Shown: piece after piece, positions 19,264 to 30,658 of the stretch
How the letters are laid out: each line of letters begins with the position of its first letter
Position numbering within the stretch: the stretch's first letter is position 1
Assembly (NCBI GenBank): GCA_003427395.1
Contig: BFEA01000163.1
Location: 1,897,999-1,937,572, forward strand
From: Chara braunii
Lineage: Eukaryota > Streptophyta > Charophyceae > Charales > Characeae
Direction: 5' to 3'
DNA length: 39,574 bases
The notes under the pieces: generated by a model
What the model saw: the letters and a program-made list of their open reading frames with translations, nothing else
The model's database searches: none
What the model was told of the DNA's origin: nothing
Position numbers and translations under genes: made by a program

Positions 19264-21560
19264 ATGAAGTTGGGGTGTGTAAAGAACAAAGAAGCAGGGT
19301 CCCTGCTATTTTACCAGGGCGCAATGCACCACAATATGTTCAGACAACTGGGAACCAGACCCTATGACCGCCCCTTGATCAATCACTCCAATAAGATGAC
19401 GAGCAAGATGAACAATTTGAAATCAGTGGGGGTGGGTTCTATAGCAGCCATGCAGATGGACTCCTCACAAATTGAAATAGAAAAGGGCAAGGAACAAGCC
19501 AACAGTCCTGGTTCCGCACTCATCCCTGTCCAAAATCACATTCAGACAGAACCTTCGCGATCACACCCGTCCTCACAGGAAAGGGTCAGGTTGACAGACG
19601 GACCAGTCATTTTGAACGGACAGATCACGTTGCAACAGGGGGGAGTCATTTCCCCAGCACTGGATCTGATCATGCGAGAAGTGGACGATGAGGTACTTAC
19701 AGAGGAGGAAAGGATGTTGGAAAGAGATAAAAGGACAACACAAACATCTCAATCCTCTCAATCCTCTTTGTCTCCTCAGTCTACACAAGCCCAAAGGAAA
19801 CCATCATGGGCACAGAAGGTGAAAGAGTCTCTTGAAGGCAGATCTCTGACAATTAGGAGATCCCCTGTCACTGATACAGGTCTTCCAGCAGAAGAACTAA
19901 AAGTTCCCCTGAGAAATCTGTCCTCTGCCAGGGCTTATTTCCTTACACTCTTCCTTCTTCCCTCGGAGCAGAAGGTAGTGGACCAAGGAGGGAGGAAGAT
20001 GCTGATGAAATCTTACCCTGCAGACAAGCTGGCACAAAGAGATGCAATTTACACTAAACATGTGAGTAACTGGTTATTTTATGACGACTGTGCATACAGA
20101 TCAGTAAATGATAAAATCAAATGGATCTGTAACACTTGGAATCTATAAAGGATAGACCAGAAGCAGTTAAAGAATTTTTCCTCATTCAGTCAGTGACACC
20201 CACGGTTTTCACGGTACTAAGTCTGTTTGAACAGGACAAAAGTAAAATGGATGGGTGGAAAAAGCTACGATGGGACCAATCAGACGTTCGTATCTACCCA
20301 TGGATGCCGAAAAAGATAGGCCCTGAGGAAAAGAGAGATCAGCTGATGAGGGATTGTTACTGGGTGGAGTTGCGCCACATCCCGATAGAGGTTCAGGCAG
20401 CCTTTATACATGACTTCGGTCAACACTACAAGATAGTGGACTTTATAGATCCACTTCCGACATATGTGGCGAAAAGAGATGACTATGTAATGTTGGCGCT
20501 GGATCTTCCCAAAGATCAGCCCTTCTCCCTCGATGATATCAATCCCTTCAAAATGGGGGGAAGGTTGTATCAAATCCATACAGCACATAAATTCAGACCC
20601 TGGTGCTATAGATGCAGGGCCTACGGCCACCTCTCCACAGAAGTGTCTTGCCCACAGCATCCTCAGCAGACTGTCGGAAAGGACGGTGCATTGAAGAGAG
20701 ACCCCCTCCGAGCTAACAAATGGTTACCTAGTATCCCGGGGTATGAGGGATGGGTATATGTGGATGAAATATCACCTAGTGGCCAACTTGGTGGTTGGAT
20801 TNNGGAGGGCAGAGGTGACCCTAGGAGGTCATCAAGACCACCTGTAGANNGGAAACCTCCAGNTCAGCATACATCTGCACGCAATACCCGGTCTCNGCAG
20901 CCCCCCCAAACAAAACCACAAATACCCCATGNAAATAAAANTGNGNGAGAAGGGAGTGGGAGCAANAACAAANAACCAAGTGAACCAGGCAAGGTTAAAA
21001 GAAATGGTATTCGCATCGGGCCAAATGCAGGTGCCTATATACCAACTGGTAATCGGTTCACCCCATTGAACATTGAGGNNGGAGGGGAGGATGAAGGAAA
21101 AGAAGAACCAAAAGGGCAGCAACCAACAAATTCTGCCCTGCACGAAAAATCGGATCAAGAAAAGGGACGCAACAAAGACAAAGAGAAAATTGGGGACATG
21201 GAAGTCCCTCTGGGTATTTCTTTGGACCACTCAAATGCAGAGCCAGATCTGGAACCAATGGACATCGACCCACTGAAGGAGATCTTTGATCCACAACCAA
21301 TGGAAATAGAACCAATCCTAGGCGTCCCCCCTCCCCCAGACAGGAGCACTAACACGGATTCAGAGCAAACACGAACAGAAGAAAGTGTTGCAGATCTCAA
21401 TAATGTAGCAGAATGGCTACTCGAAAGTCTTAAGTTAAAATTCCAAGGTCGTTTAGAGGAGTTTTGGGACGTCACATATGTGCAGCTGGTCTCTCTATTA
21501 GAAACCAGTCCAAGTCTCCGAACAGCGTTGGATCAAGGTCTTCCACAAGAGATTAGTTGA
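19264..21560 (+). pseudogene. LINE-B ORF1: nucleic-acid-binding protein, one frameshift
   Basis: Two overlapping pieces, 19264-20148 and 20136-21560, form one protein broken by a frame change near 20140. The first piece ends in KWICNTWNL and the second resumes with ESIKDRPEAVKEFF. The N-terminal third is hydrophilic (glutamine/serine-rich). The second piece holds a DUF4283-like domain (residues about 45-150) and a zinc knuckle C157, C160, H165, C172, spaced CX2CX4HX6C (20604-20651), longer than the classical CX2CX4HX4C. The tail is disordered, rich in proline, lysine and acidic residues, and is where Ns cluster. Plant L1 ORF1 proteins bind the element RNA. The DUF4283 assignment is by eye. 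Confidence 0.7.
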
Positions 21561-21759
21561 AAACAGATGTGTCACCGTTTGCGGCCCATAGTGTCAGTGA
21601 GATTCCAACCTCCAAGTGATCAGGCCCAGACAGAGTCGGACAACATGTAAGCCCCAGGATCAATTGTTCCACTGGGGAGTGCTCAACACAACCCAGACCT
21701 GGGAAAAAGGGTAACAAACCTGGAGTCACAAGGGGTCATTTTTAGCAGAACAGGGATCT
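21561..21759 (+). other. Gap between LINE-B ORF1 and middle ORF
   Basis: About 200 bases with no long open frame in the sense direction. It may be a genuine inter-ORF spacer or a decayed part of the middle ORF. Confidence 0.4.
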
Positions 21760-22745
21760 TTGATTACACAAAAGGAGAAGCAGCAACCACAACAAACCGA
21801 GATGGAACAAATTCAAGGAGACTTGGGACTTGATGAGGGGAAAAAAAACTCAAATAAGAGCAAGAGGATAGGGGAAGGTGACGAGGATCTGAATAGGGAT
21901 CTTACAGAAGAAGATGGACCTCCACGGTGTACAAGCAAAAGAAGGACAACCCATCAGCTCAAACAAGTGATATCTGAACTAACAGGGGAGAGTAAGTTTT
22001 TATTGCTTACCCGATCAGTAGAGATCACAAGGAACAGCAAGAGTTAGCAATAGAAGAGGGGTTGCAGGTAACGAAAACAGAAGAAAAAGAAGAGCCCCCA
22101 GTTGATCCGCCAGATGAGGTTATCCCAGATGGATTGGAGGAACACATGCTGACAATATTTCATGAGGAGCCTCCCGAAAACCCCCCTATCCCCCTAGCAG
22201 GTCAACCAAATGAAGATAAAAGTATCAATATACTGACAAAATCCTTGCATTCACAACATTCTCCTCCTCCCATATCTCCGTTTGAGGGTGCACTGATTAG
22301 TAAGAGACAAAAACTGTGTTTGCTGGGTGCAGGAGGGCATGCGGATCTTACCCTATCTAAACCTGGTGTGCTAATCCTACCAGTTAGATTGAAAGGAGGT
22401 GTTTGGGAGGTAGGTTTGTCAGAACAAACAGGTTCAAATCACGGAAAGGTAACAGTACATGGAGTCCCAGTAGGCCCGCTCTCATCCCTGCTTGGTAAGA
22501 TGTCAAGGGAAGCACGATTCAAAGCTGAAATTATTAAAAATATTCAAACACAGTTCCCGCCTGGGGGTACTGCGGTGCTCATCCTATCCTCTAACGCCCA
22601 TATGATATTAACTAAGGATGTGTTCCTAAGATATGAACACTCACGAGCTGTTAACTTACGATGGTTCAATCAAGACACGCTAGCAGAGCTCCAGCAAATG
22701 AAGGTCAAGGTCCACGATTCTGCTCTCCCGCCTTCTAAAAAATAG
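21760..22745 (+). pseudogene. LINE-B middle ORF, unknown protein
   Basis: Two pieces, 21760-22047 and 22062-22745, join by a frame change near 22000; the second frame reads naturally upstream of 22062 (EQQELAIEEGLQVTKTEEKE). The N-terminal half is charged and disordered. The C-terminal half (22310-22720) looks globular, with GVLILPVRLKGG and a conserved-looking RWFNQDTLAELQQMKVKV. LINE-C has a separate ORF in the same place ending in RWVHMSKLSDQHMQELKLIK, which appears related. I know no domain for it. It lies 102 bp before ORF2. A role in RNA binding or assembly would be a guess. Confidence 0.5.
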
Positions 22746-22847
22746 ACAGAGCCTACTTGGCCAAGATGGTAAGCTGGACTTAGGTCATTGGTTGACCTCG
22801 TAAGCCATTCCAATCATAATTGATTGATTGATTGAGTTATATAAATA

Positions 22848-25800
22848 ATGGAGGGTCCAAATGTGTTGGAAGTGCTATACAATAGGAATAACGACTGGAA
22901 AGTCTTAAAAAGAGCTACAGATCTAGACCTTCGATCACTCAATGTTAATGGCTTAGCATCATCCAGACAACAAAAAAGACAAGCGATTTACGAACAACTA
23001 AGAGGAGTGGAAGGTAAGGAATGGCCTGATGCCATCTGTGTTCAGGAAACACACTTGATGGATAACGCAGACCACAATCACACCCACAAACAGATTTGGC
23101 CCTATCAGGCCTTCAGAGCATACGCACCCAGACCTGGGAGTGCAGGAGTAACAATTTGGCTTCCCCTCGACTTAAGGGTTGACCCCCTCTATTGGGAAGT
23201 AGATAAGGAAGAAGGAAGATCGGTATTTCTCCTGGCAATGCTGGAAATTGAAGTAGTGACAATCTTCTGTGTATACGGTCCCAATGAGATAGGAGAAAGA
23301 GGCCGTTTCTTTGAATCCCTAAAGAGTCGCCTTCCCGCCGGTATTCCAGTAGTGATGGCAGGAGACTTCAATGCAGCACCAAATAGACATATGGACCGAT
23401 GGCATCTCCCCTCCCCCTGTCCACAATACATGGAGAGGGACGAGCAAATAATTGAAGGTTTATGTCAATCTCTCAACCTTTTTTATGCTTACAGACGTCT
23501 GCCCCTAACAAAACGCAAGTTCACATGTTTCAGGAAAAGCCTAACAAGTAAAGCATCAAAATCTCGCATAGATCTCATACTTTTATCAAAGGAACTAGAA
23601 GGTGCCCTTCAAATAGCGGAGATCTTCCCTCGAAGTGTTTTTGTCGGCCTTGATCATGCTATGACAGCAGTATTGCGTTCTTTCAGAAAAAAAAACGGAT
23701 CAAGGTAAAAGTTTCTATAAATTAAATATTTTCCTATTGAGCATCAACCGTTTCAAAGTATACTTACAAGATGTTTGGTCCTTCTGGGGAGAGCAGAAGG
23801 AAAAAATCAAGGATGATATAAGGTGGTTCAACAACGGCCTGATATTTTTGGGACGTAAATACAATGAATACTCAAAATTGCTGGCAGAGCAACGTCATAT
23901 AGAGAAAATAAAATTACAAAAACAACTCCAACAACTTCAAAAACAAGAAGAGGATTTAGTGAATGAACCTTATCTAACCGAGATCACTAAAGGAATCAGT
24001 AACGTGGAGGCCAAACTATTAAAGTACATGGAATACCGGTGGCAAGGGATCAGAATTAGAGGTAAGTTGAAGGGACATAACACAGAGGGGATGATGGATG
24101 AGAGATCTTTTGCCACAGCGAAGGCCAAAGTTGGAAGAACCATCATTGAAGTCTTTACGGACCCCCAAGGAAACCATCACTCTCTAGTCACATCTACAGC
24201 AGCATGTACAAAAATAGCAAGGGACTTCTATAAAACCCTCTTTACATCAGATTTTACGCATCAACCGTGAGAACAGATAGTAAAAGAGGTAGAAGATTTT
24301 CTTGAACCAATTAAGAAAGCCTTAACAGAACAGCAAAAAAAAATGCTAGAAAACCTTCTTACAAAGGAGGAAATATGGTCCGCACTTATGATGATGGAGG
24401 AGGAGAAAACTCCAGGTATTGATGGTCTTCCAAAAGAATTCTGGGAAGTCATGTGGGATTTCCTTGCTCAAGATTTAATGGATTTTTATCATGCAGTTTG
24501 GACCTCAGGCACAATGGGGGAAATAGTAGGGCAAGGGGTACTAACTCTATTATACAAAAAGGGAGACAAAGCAAACATCCGTAATTACAAACCGATTACT
24601 CTTCTAACAGTATTTTACAAGCTGATAGTTAAATCTCTTGCAAACCGAGTACTGAAAGTCATTACTGATATCATTCATCCTACTCAAACGGGCTTCATTG
24701 AAGGCAGAAATATTCAAGATAATATTCTACTAGTAAATGAACTAGTTAAACTCTTTAGACAATCTAAGCACAATGCGGCCTTCATTTTCATAGATTTTGA
24801 AAAAACCTATGATCATGTGGACTGTTTTTTCTTAGATAAATGTCTAGAAAAGTTCAATTTCGGTCCTTGCCTCAGACAATGGATTGAAATTATACATTCG
24901 AATGCTACAACGAGGGTAATGATAAATGGGAATCTAGCTCCTCTCATTGAGTTGGAACGTTCTGTGAGACAGGGAGATCCTATCGCCCCATTTCTTTTTC
25001 TCATAGTGATGGAAGCCTTGGCGGCCAATCTAAGGTGTAACAGAGACATTAAGCGTATCCAAGTCAGCTACATCCCACAAGAAGCTATACCGGTTTATTC
25101 ATTATTTGCAGATGATCTGTCCTTGATGGTGGAAGCCTCGTACGATAATTTACTAGCAATCAAGAGACAGATGGATAAATTTTGCTCCCTCTCTGATATG
25201 AAGATCAATTGGGGAACAAAAACACAAGGGTGGTGGATTCACCATCAGGGAGTAAGACCTCCTGAATACCCAAATATCAGTTAGTTGACAGCAAAAACCC
25301 CAATTAGAGTCTTAGGGATCTCACTCTCAGCAAAGGGTAAACCAACAGGGAATAATGAATGGATATCCAAACCAGCTATAGCAAAACTTAAATTATGGAA
25401 GGATAAAAGAACCTGTATTATAAGACGCTCATTGGTCATAAATAATGTTATTTTGGCGTCTCTCTGGTATAAGTCGGCGATATGGGCTATGGACAAATCA
25501 ACACTTAAACCTCTTAAAAAACAAATAACAGCCCACCTATGGAGAGGAAATCATGAGTGTCAAAATGTCATAAGTAGAGTTGCCTGCCAAGGAGTTATTC
25601 AGCCTAAAGCAAGGGGTGGGTTAGGAATCTTATATCCCTCAACCCAAATCATGACACTCTCAATCCAATGGGTTAAACGACTACTTTTCGACCTAGAGAC
25701 TCCTTGGTTAGCCCTAGCTGAATAACAAATTGCAAGACTAGCAACTGGAACTCCAGAAGGGACAGATCCCCTGATGTGGCTAGAAAACCGTTACTGGTCC

Positions 25801-27459
25801 ATTCTAAGAGGTGGAACACAACTCTCAAAACAGTCTATGAAACCTCATAGGCAAGCCATAAAAATTGACATAAAAAATGACTCATTCTGGCCAGACCTTC
25901 TTAAGACTTGGCGCAAACTACCCCTACCAGATAAAATCTCTCCAAACCAATGGGAAGAGGTCTGTCAACAACCCCTCTTTAATAACAGGTGGTTGACTAA
26001 CTCACAAGGAAGGATGTTTCATTGTATGGATTCCCCATGAAGAGGCTGGATCAAAAATGGGATCCTAAGAATTGGACATATCAGGAACCCAGAGACACGA
26101 GACTGGTACTCCCTCTCAGATCTCTTGACCTGCTTGCGTTATTGTAGGAAAACAGAAAGAGCACTTGAGACAATCATTGATGTTGTCCCGATAGAGTGGA
26201 TAAGGATTCTCAGAAAAGGACCCCAACTCAAAAAAAGTGATTGGGTAGGTATCCAAGGAAACCCCCAACAAATAGGAAACGTGGTAATAGTGAATGACGA
26301 GAGATCAGTTTTACTCTCCTTGCTTTCAATCGATCAGAAATATCAAATAAAAGAAAGTCATACTAAGGAAACTAAGTGGGTCAACGCCGATTAAGTATTC
26401 AGGATCAAAGTTTTGAGAGATAAAGATCACTGGTTGGCTTTCAAACCATTATGTGAAATAAAAAATTTGGCTATAGATTCAATCTATTGGTCATGGACGG
26501 CTCCTCGGGGGGAACGTAGCAAGTCAACTCGTAATATCCACTCCCTGACAGTCAGATCAACTTATCGATTATTGAGACCAATAATGAATCTAAAAGATCG
26601 AGTGAAAGCCAAATGGATGGAACATCTGAATATAAGCAAGGAAGATATAAGACATGTTAAGTGGTTCAAAACTATTAAGATAAAGCCAACAAAAATTGCC
26701 TCTTTACAGTGGAAAATTGACCATCGTTGCCTTCCCACAAATGGTTGGCTAATAGATAGGACTTCCTTGGAAGAGAAAGGCATTGCCTTACCTTGGTGTA
26801 AGCTATGCTCCTTTGCATTCCCATCAAGGACCATTCTGGAAACCATTGAGCACATTTTCCTTCAATGCCCAGGTGCAGTCTGGCTATGGCGATGATGGGA
26901 TCGAATTTGGAGTTCTCTAGACACCTCACTGACCTGGCCGTGGGACTGGAGGGCTCTGTTATGCGAGACATGGTCTCCAGAAGAACTAGATGAATTCTCT
27001 CATAATTTATTTATAANTGGCAGAAGAGNCGTCCTATGGGCCCTTTGGCAACGTCGTTGTACGTTTGAAATGGAGGGAGCAAGGCTGGATGGCCCNGAGN
27101 TTACTGAGGCAATCAAGCTACACGTGCAAACTGTTATTACTGCTCAATGGGACAAAATAAAAGAAAAAATCAAATTCCTATCAAACAAAAAAGAAATCAA
27201 ACATCGCATTCAATTATTCAGTAGCGCTTGGCTAGTGGGGCCTCAAGGAGGTAAGATTGGGCGGATCAAAGCAAGTGGGGTCATAAGAGAAGAGACAGAA
27301 GGGCAAAAAAAGGAAGTTTAAAGAAACTTCAGCCTGTCATTCCATGATTGGACAAACGTGGACCCAACAGTACCTCTTCGCCCGCTTTCAGAATTCCCTG
27401 ATCCTTTCCCCCCTTCCTCACTATCCCTAATCCCCATTAGTTGGTTTGGCTGTGTATGA
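22848..27459 (+). pseudogene. LINE-B ORF2: endonuclease-reverse transcriptase with stops
   Basis: APE-type endonuclease (22848-23690) with all expected motifs: LNVNGL (residues 31-36), QETHL (66-70), VYGPN (142-146), GDFNAAP (172-178), SRIDLIL (239-245) and LDH (268-270). A one-base slip in an A9 run (23687-23695) ends this frame; it resumes as SFYKLNIFLLSINRF and continues as one register to 27459. The reverse transcriptase shows TPGIDGLP, DFEKTYDHV, RQGDP and catalytic FADD (25105-25116). The zf-RVT region has WCKLC and ETIEHIFLQCP (26795-26870). In-frame stops lie at 24268 TGA, 25282 TAG, 25723 TAA, 26038 TGA, 26392 TAA, 26893 TGA and 27319 TAA. The domain order fits plant L1 ORF2, but the product cannot be made in full. 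Confidence 0.85.
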
Positions 27460-27617
27460 GGAGGATTTGGCTTTGGTTTTCTCCAATCAGCTAGGTGATA
27501 CTGTCTGTTCTGGCGACCATACAAGGCTGAAGAGGCTGATCTTTCACGGTTCTCAAGTTTTCATTGTCTTCAATTTCTTCAATTTTATTGAAAAAGTCGA
27601 TGTATAAGGGACGCTGG

Positions 27618-27710
27618 ACCCGGTTTCCAGAAGATGCAGCTCCCCACTAATAGAATGGAGCCAATAAATGGCCTGCTAGGGGTAGGGAATTTTTTCACTA
27701 TCCCTAGCAG
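27618..27710 (+). ncRNA. LINE-B 3'-terminal stem-loops
   Basis: Three hairpins precede the poly-A: CTGGA/TCCAG (about 27614-27630), GCTCC/GGAGC (27639-27643 with 27657-27661) and CTGCTAGGG/CCCTAGCAG (27673-27681 with 27702-27710). The last is extended by a G.T pair and TAG/CTA to 13 bp. The first two match LINE-A in sequence; the last matches only in position and pairing. Confidence 0.65.
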
Positions 27711-27740
27711 AACCAGTTGAGTTAAAAAAAAAAAAAAAAA

Positions 27741-28734
27741 AGGTGCTTGCAAATGAGATTGATCATGCCTATGTCAGGAAAAGAAAAATGATTATTTTCT
27801 TTTTTACTTCTCACTTGCCTGCACGTCAAGAAGGTTTTCTTGTTTTAAAAAATGTTAATTATGCAGTGTCAACACTGTAAAAACGAATTCGATTGAAAGA
27901 AAGCAGATATGGTCAAATGGACTTGGTCCTTTTCTCGAAGATTGACCCATTCTATCCTGAACGACCTTATCTACCTATACCTGTCCGAATGTTTCTCGTT
28001 TTATCACGTCTATCTCTTTTTCGTCTAAGTTACCCTGAACTTACGGAAAAAAAAAACGGGAACAGTTAAAACCTGTTTGCGGTCAACACATTCTCATCTT
28101 TCAAGGAAGCATCTGGGGCGGGGGTTCGTTGCTTTAGGAGTCGACCCTGTTATCGACCCAAAGTGGACCGTTCTACGGGGGGGTACTTTGCCGATTCGGT
28201 GGAGACAGTCCGACTTCTGAGATCCCAGCGTTGTGCCCGGACGAGGAGGATGAGTACCCCAGACCACTTCCTAGAGGGTGAGGCATGCAACACTTCAAGC
28301 AATGCACCTGATAAAGAATCATCCGCAAAGCAGTCTGTAATCGAAAACATTAGGAGCGTACGGTGACAAGTGTGTGCATGTTTAATCTTAGGTCGACGGT
28401 AGGTTGGAATGAATGACTTTGTAAGCGCATATCATCAAGTCAAAACTAAGGCAGTACGACTACCTTGTCGGTTGCACCAATATTATTTTCGATAGTTAAC
28501 TTCTTGTTGACAGTTATTTAATTGTTTTGTGGTGTTCGACCTGAGATGGTCGGATTGTATTTCGATCCTGTGTTATTGGATGTATCTAATGATGATTTGG
28601 ATTTTATCTATCATCATTTCAGATTGAATATATTTTCTTGTTGACCACGGTCGATTCTTTTTTATATAATTATATGTGGTCGTTTGACTTTCTTTTGACT
28701 GGTGTCTAAAGGGACTACGATATATTGGGCTTCA
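27741..28734. other. Unassigned AT-rich DNA
   Basis: No gene recognised. An open frame at 28163-28366 has no recognisable features. The stretch just before the third structured copy is AT-rich, like the outer part of the palindrome arms, but I could not align it to them by eye. Confidence 0.4.
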
Positions 28735-29225
28735 CACTTGGTTGAGACTGTCCTAGTCGACCGGTGTACGCTTCGTTTCTTAGGAGATCAGCGCCCTAAT
28801 GGACGAACGACGTCCGGGTTCAATTGGCGTTTTAATCGCGCGTACCTATACTACAGCGAGCGAGCAAACGCCCTCAGCTGACCCACCTCTGCAGCTGCAT
28901 GTAAAAGCTTTCGCACGTGGGTCAGTAGCTCGGTAGGGATACGCCCCTAAGGGTGGTGACAACCCCTTAGGAAAGCAAGCTTATGCCCCAGGGGAACCTC
29001 TCCTGTCGTAGGGGACCGCGGAATGTACAGCTGGCGCACCGGTCTAGAGCGACGAAGGGACGACGCGACCACGACCGTCTCGGCGGTCTGCGGGATTAAT
29101 TATGCGTCGACCCCGAGTTGTCTCTTTGTTAAGTTTGTTTTGTTTAAACTCCTGTGTAACATGGTCGGGAGGGCTCCCGCCTCTTTCGCGAGAAAAGATG
29201 GGGGCCGATGCGCTCGACAACGAGC
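28735..29225 (+). ncRNA. Conserved structured end of repeat family (copy 3, solo)
   Basis: Shares GTCCTAGTCGACCG (about 28750), a CTACAGCG ... AACGCCCTC block, a TCGTAGGGG ... CTGGCGCAC block and the terminal GATGCGCTCGAC (29207-29218) with the palindrome arms, in the same order. The first hairpin is now CCTAAGGG (28946-28953) / CCCTTAGG (28964-28971) around a GTGACAA loop. The terminal hairpin is GGCTCCC (29172-29178) / GGGGGCC (29200-29206). Only about 0.5 kb of the family is present, without an inverted partner. Confidence 0.5.
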
Positions 29226-29865
29226 TGCGGTAAGTCAATACTTCCAGTCAACTACATTCAGGATACAATTTGGATTAAAAGGTGTTCAATATCTCCTGAG
29301 TGAGGCTATTTGATTGCCATTCCATGAAGCTACAGCCCCACCATCATGCAGCTGTAGCATTTGACATGGTAATGAGAGGCCCCAAATGAACAGGAAAGTC
29401 ATGTGCAGGAACAAGAAAGTCACTCGTGCCTCTCACTCCTAAGAAAGGCACAGAGAGACAAACAGATACAGAGAGAGAGAGAGAGAGAGCAAGGTGAATG
29501 TGCATCGTAGGGAGGCCGTACAGGCTAAAATCACCCAGCCACAGTGGCCTACCGTCGTTGTACGCAAGCAAGGGCGAGACAAAAATATGGGGCCACCGAC
29601 AAATTTATGTCATGCGCTAGTAGCTCCATCACAAGCCCGGGGGGAATGCCCCAGAGCGCTTCCAACGGTGACAAGGGCGTGCTAAAAAAACGGATGGTAC
29701 CGATGGGGGCATCTCGAAAAAATTTGGAGCATCCCGCAAATTAGGGACTGGTACCGGTAGGGGCGTAACGAAAAGATTTCATGTTTCAAGACACCAGCCT
29801 GTGTCAGGCATATTTCTGTTCCTAGATATTACCGGGCTCTGGATATGAAGGTTGATTTCGAGCGT
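29226..29865. other. Unassigned DNA with small repeats
   Basis: Holds a (GA)n tract near 29470-29490 and a diverged direct duplication of about 30 bp around TGGTACCG and GGGGC (about 29694-29723 and 29750-29780). No gene recognised. Confidence 0.4.
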
Positions 29866-29869
29866 TGTT

Positions 29870-30025
29870 CATAAGCTAAACTGGTTGACGCTGCCAGTAT
29901 AACTCCGGGTAGATTTTTTTTTTTTTTTTAACCTTCTGTATTAAGAACCAATCATAAGGAGGTCGGGGAGCTCACAATTCAACCCGGAGTTATCCCGGCA
30001 ACATCAGTCGGTATAGCTTATAGGT
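29870..30025. repeat. Inverted 40-bp repeat flanking LINE-C poly-A
   Basis: Bases about 29871-29910 and 29982-30021 are inverted copies (32 of 40 identical; six of eight differences are transitions) ending in CTCCGGGT / ACCCGGAG. Between them lies the LINE-C 3' tip and its T run (plus strand). The outer copy looks like a plus-strand fragment of a related LINE-C 3' UTR, giving a tail-to-tail pair. Confidence 0.55.
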
Positions 30026-30658
30026 CTTCATTGTCATCCTACCAATCCGATCCTAAGGAAGAGCAAGAGTAACTCAAGCCAATTTATAATCTACTCAAAT
30101 AGAAGAAAGGAAAAGGAGCAGAAATAACTAGGGCACCAAGACAATTGTTGTATCCTTCCAGTTTCCTATGTATTCCGGCCCTGCATTTTGTTCTCCACAG
30201 TCTCTTTTTTCACTCAAGTGTCTGTCAGTTCAACCTTGATATCTGCAACTGTAGCTACTGAATCTGCTGCTTACTACGGTTGTTTAAAACTTGTCTTATT
30301 TCCTTTGCTTACTTGCTGCTGGCTTACTTCTACCTATCAGGCGGAGCTTACTTACGGCTCTCATCGGCCTATCCTCGGTCGGATGGAACTCGCGTTCCCT
30401 GTCACCAGTGCCACTCTACCACCCACCTTCCCCATTGTTGCCTCCTGCAGCCATAGTATGTACTATGTGGGAAACCGAGTGCCCTGGTTCCCCTCCTACA
30501 CAAAAAACTAATACTAGCTCCAAACACCACCTACAAGTTAACAACTTCTTACACTCCTCGACCTACAGGCAACTCCATATCCAGGGAGAGAGAACCAACC
30601 CTTTTGTCTTATGAACCCCTACTAACTGATGTCTATTTGCCCATGTATCCAGAAACCA
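30020..30658 (-). other. LINE-C 3' untranslated region
   Basis: About 0.64 kb between the ORF2 end and the terminal repeat. Open frames on the plus strand here are antisense shadows. The first codons after the TAG at 30659 still resemble ORF2 C-termini of the other copies (WFLDTWA), so the coding region may originally have run to about 30563. Confidence 0.5.

Larger units (their letters stand above)
19112..27740 (+). mobile_element. LINE-B: near full-length L1-type retrotransposon
   Basis: Order: a G-run leader (19112-19263), ORF1, a middle ORF, ORF2 (endonuclease, reverse transcriptase, zf-RVT), a 3' UTR with three stem-loops and poly-A (27724-27740). Length is about 8.6 kb, longer than typical plant L1 elements because of the middle ORF. 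ORF1 and ORF2 both carry disabling changes. The start is inferred from the G-run after an upstream poly-A; no clear target-site duplication was seen. Scattered Ns occur at 20802-21080 and 27017-27100. Confidence 0.85.

Noticed and set aside
24268-27321. TGA read as Trp in LINE-B
   Set aside because: One TGA (26038) aligns with a Trp codon in LINE-A, but the same frame also has TAA and TAG stops and other TGAs fit Arg, so decay is simpler.
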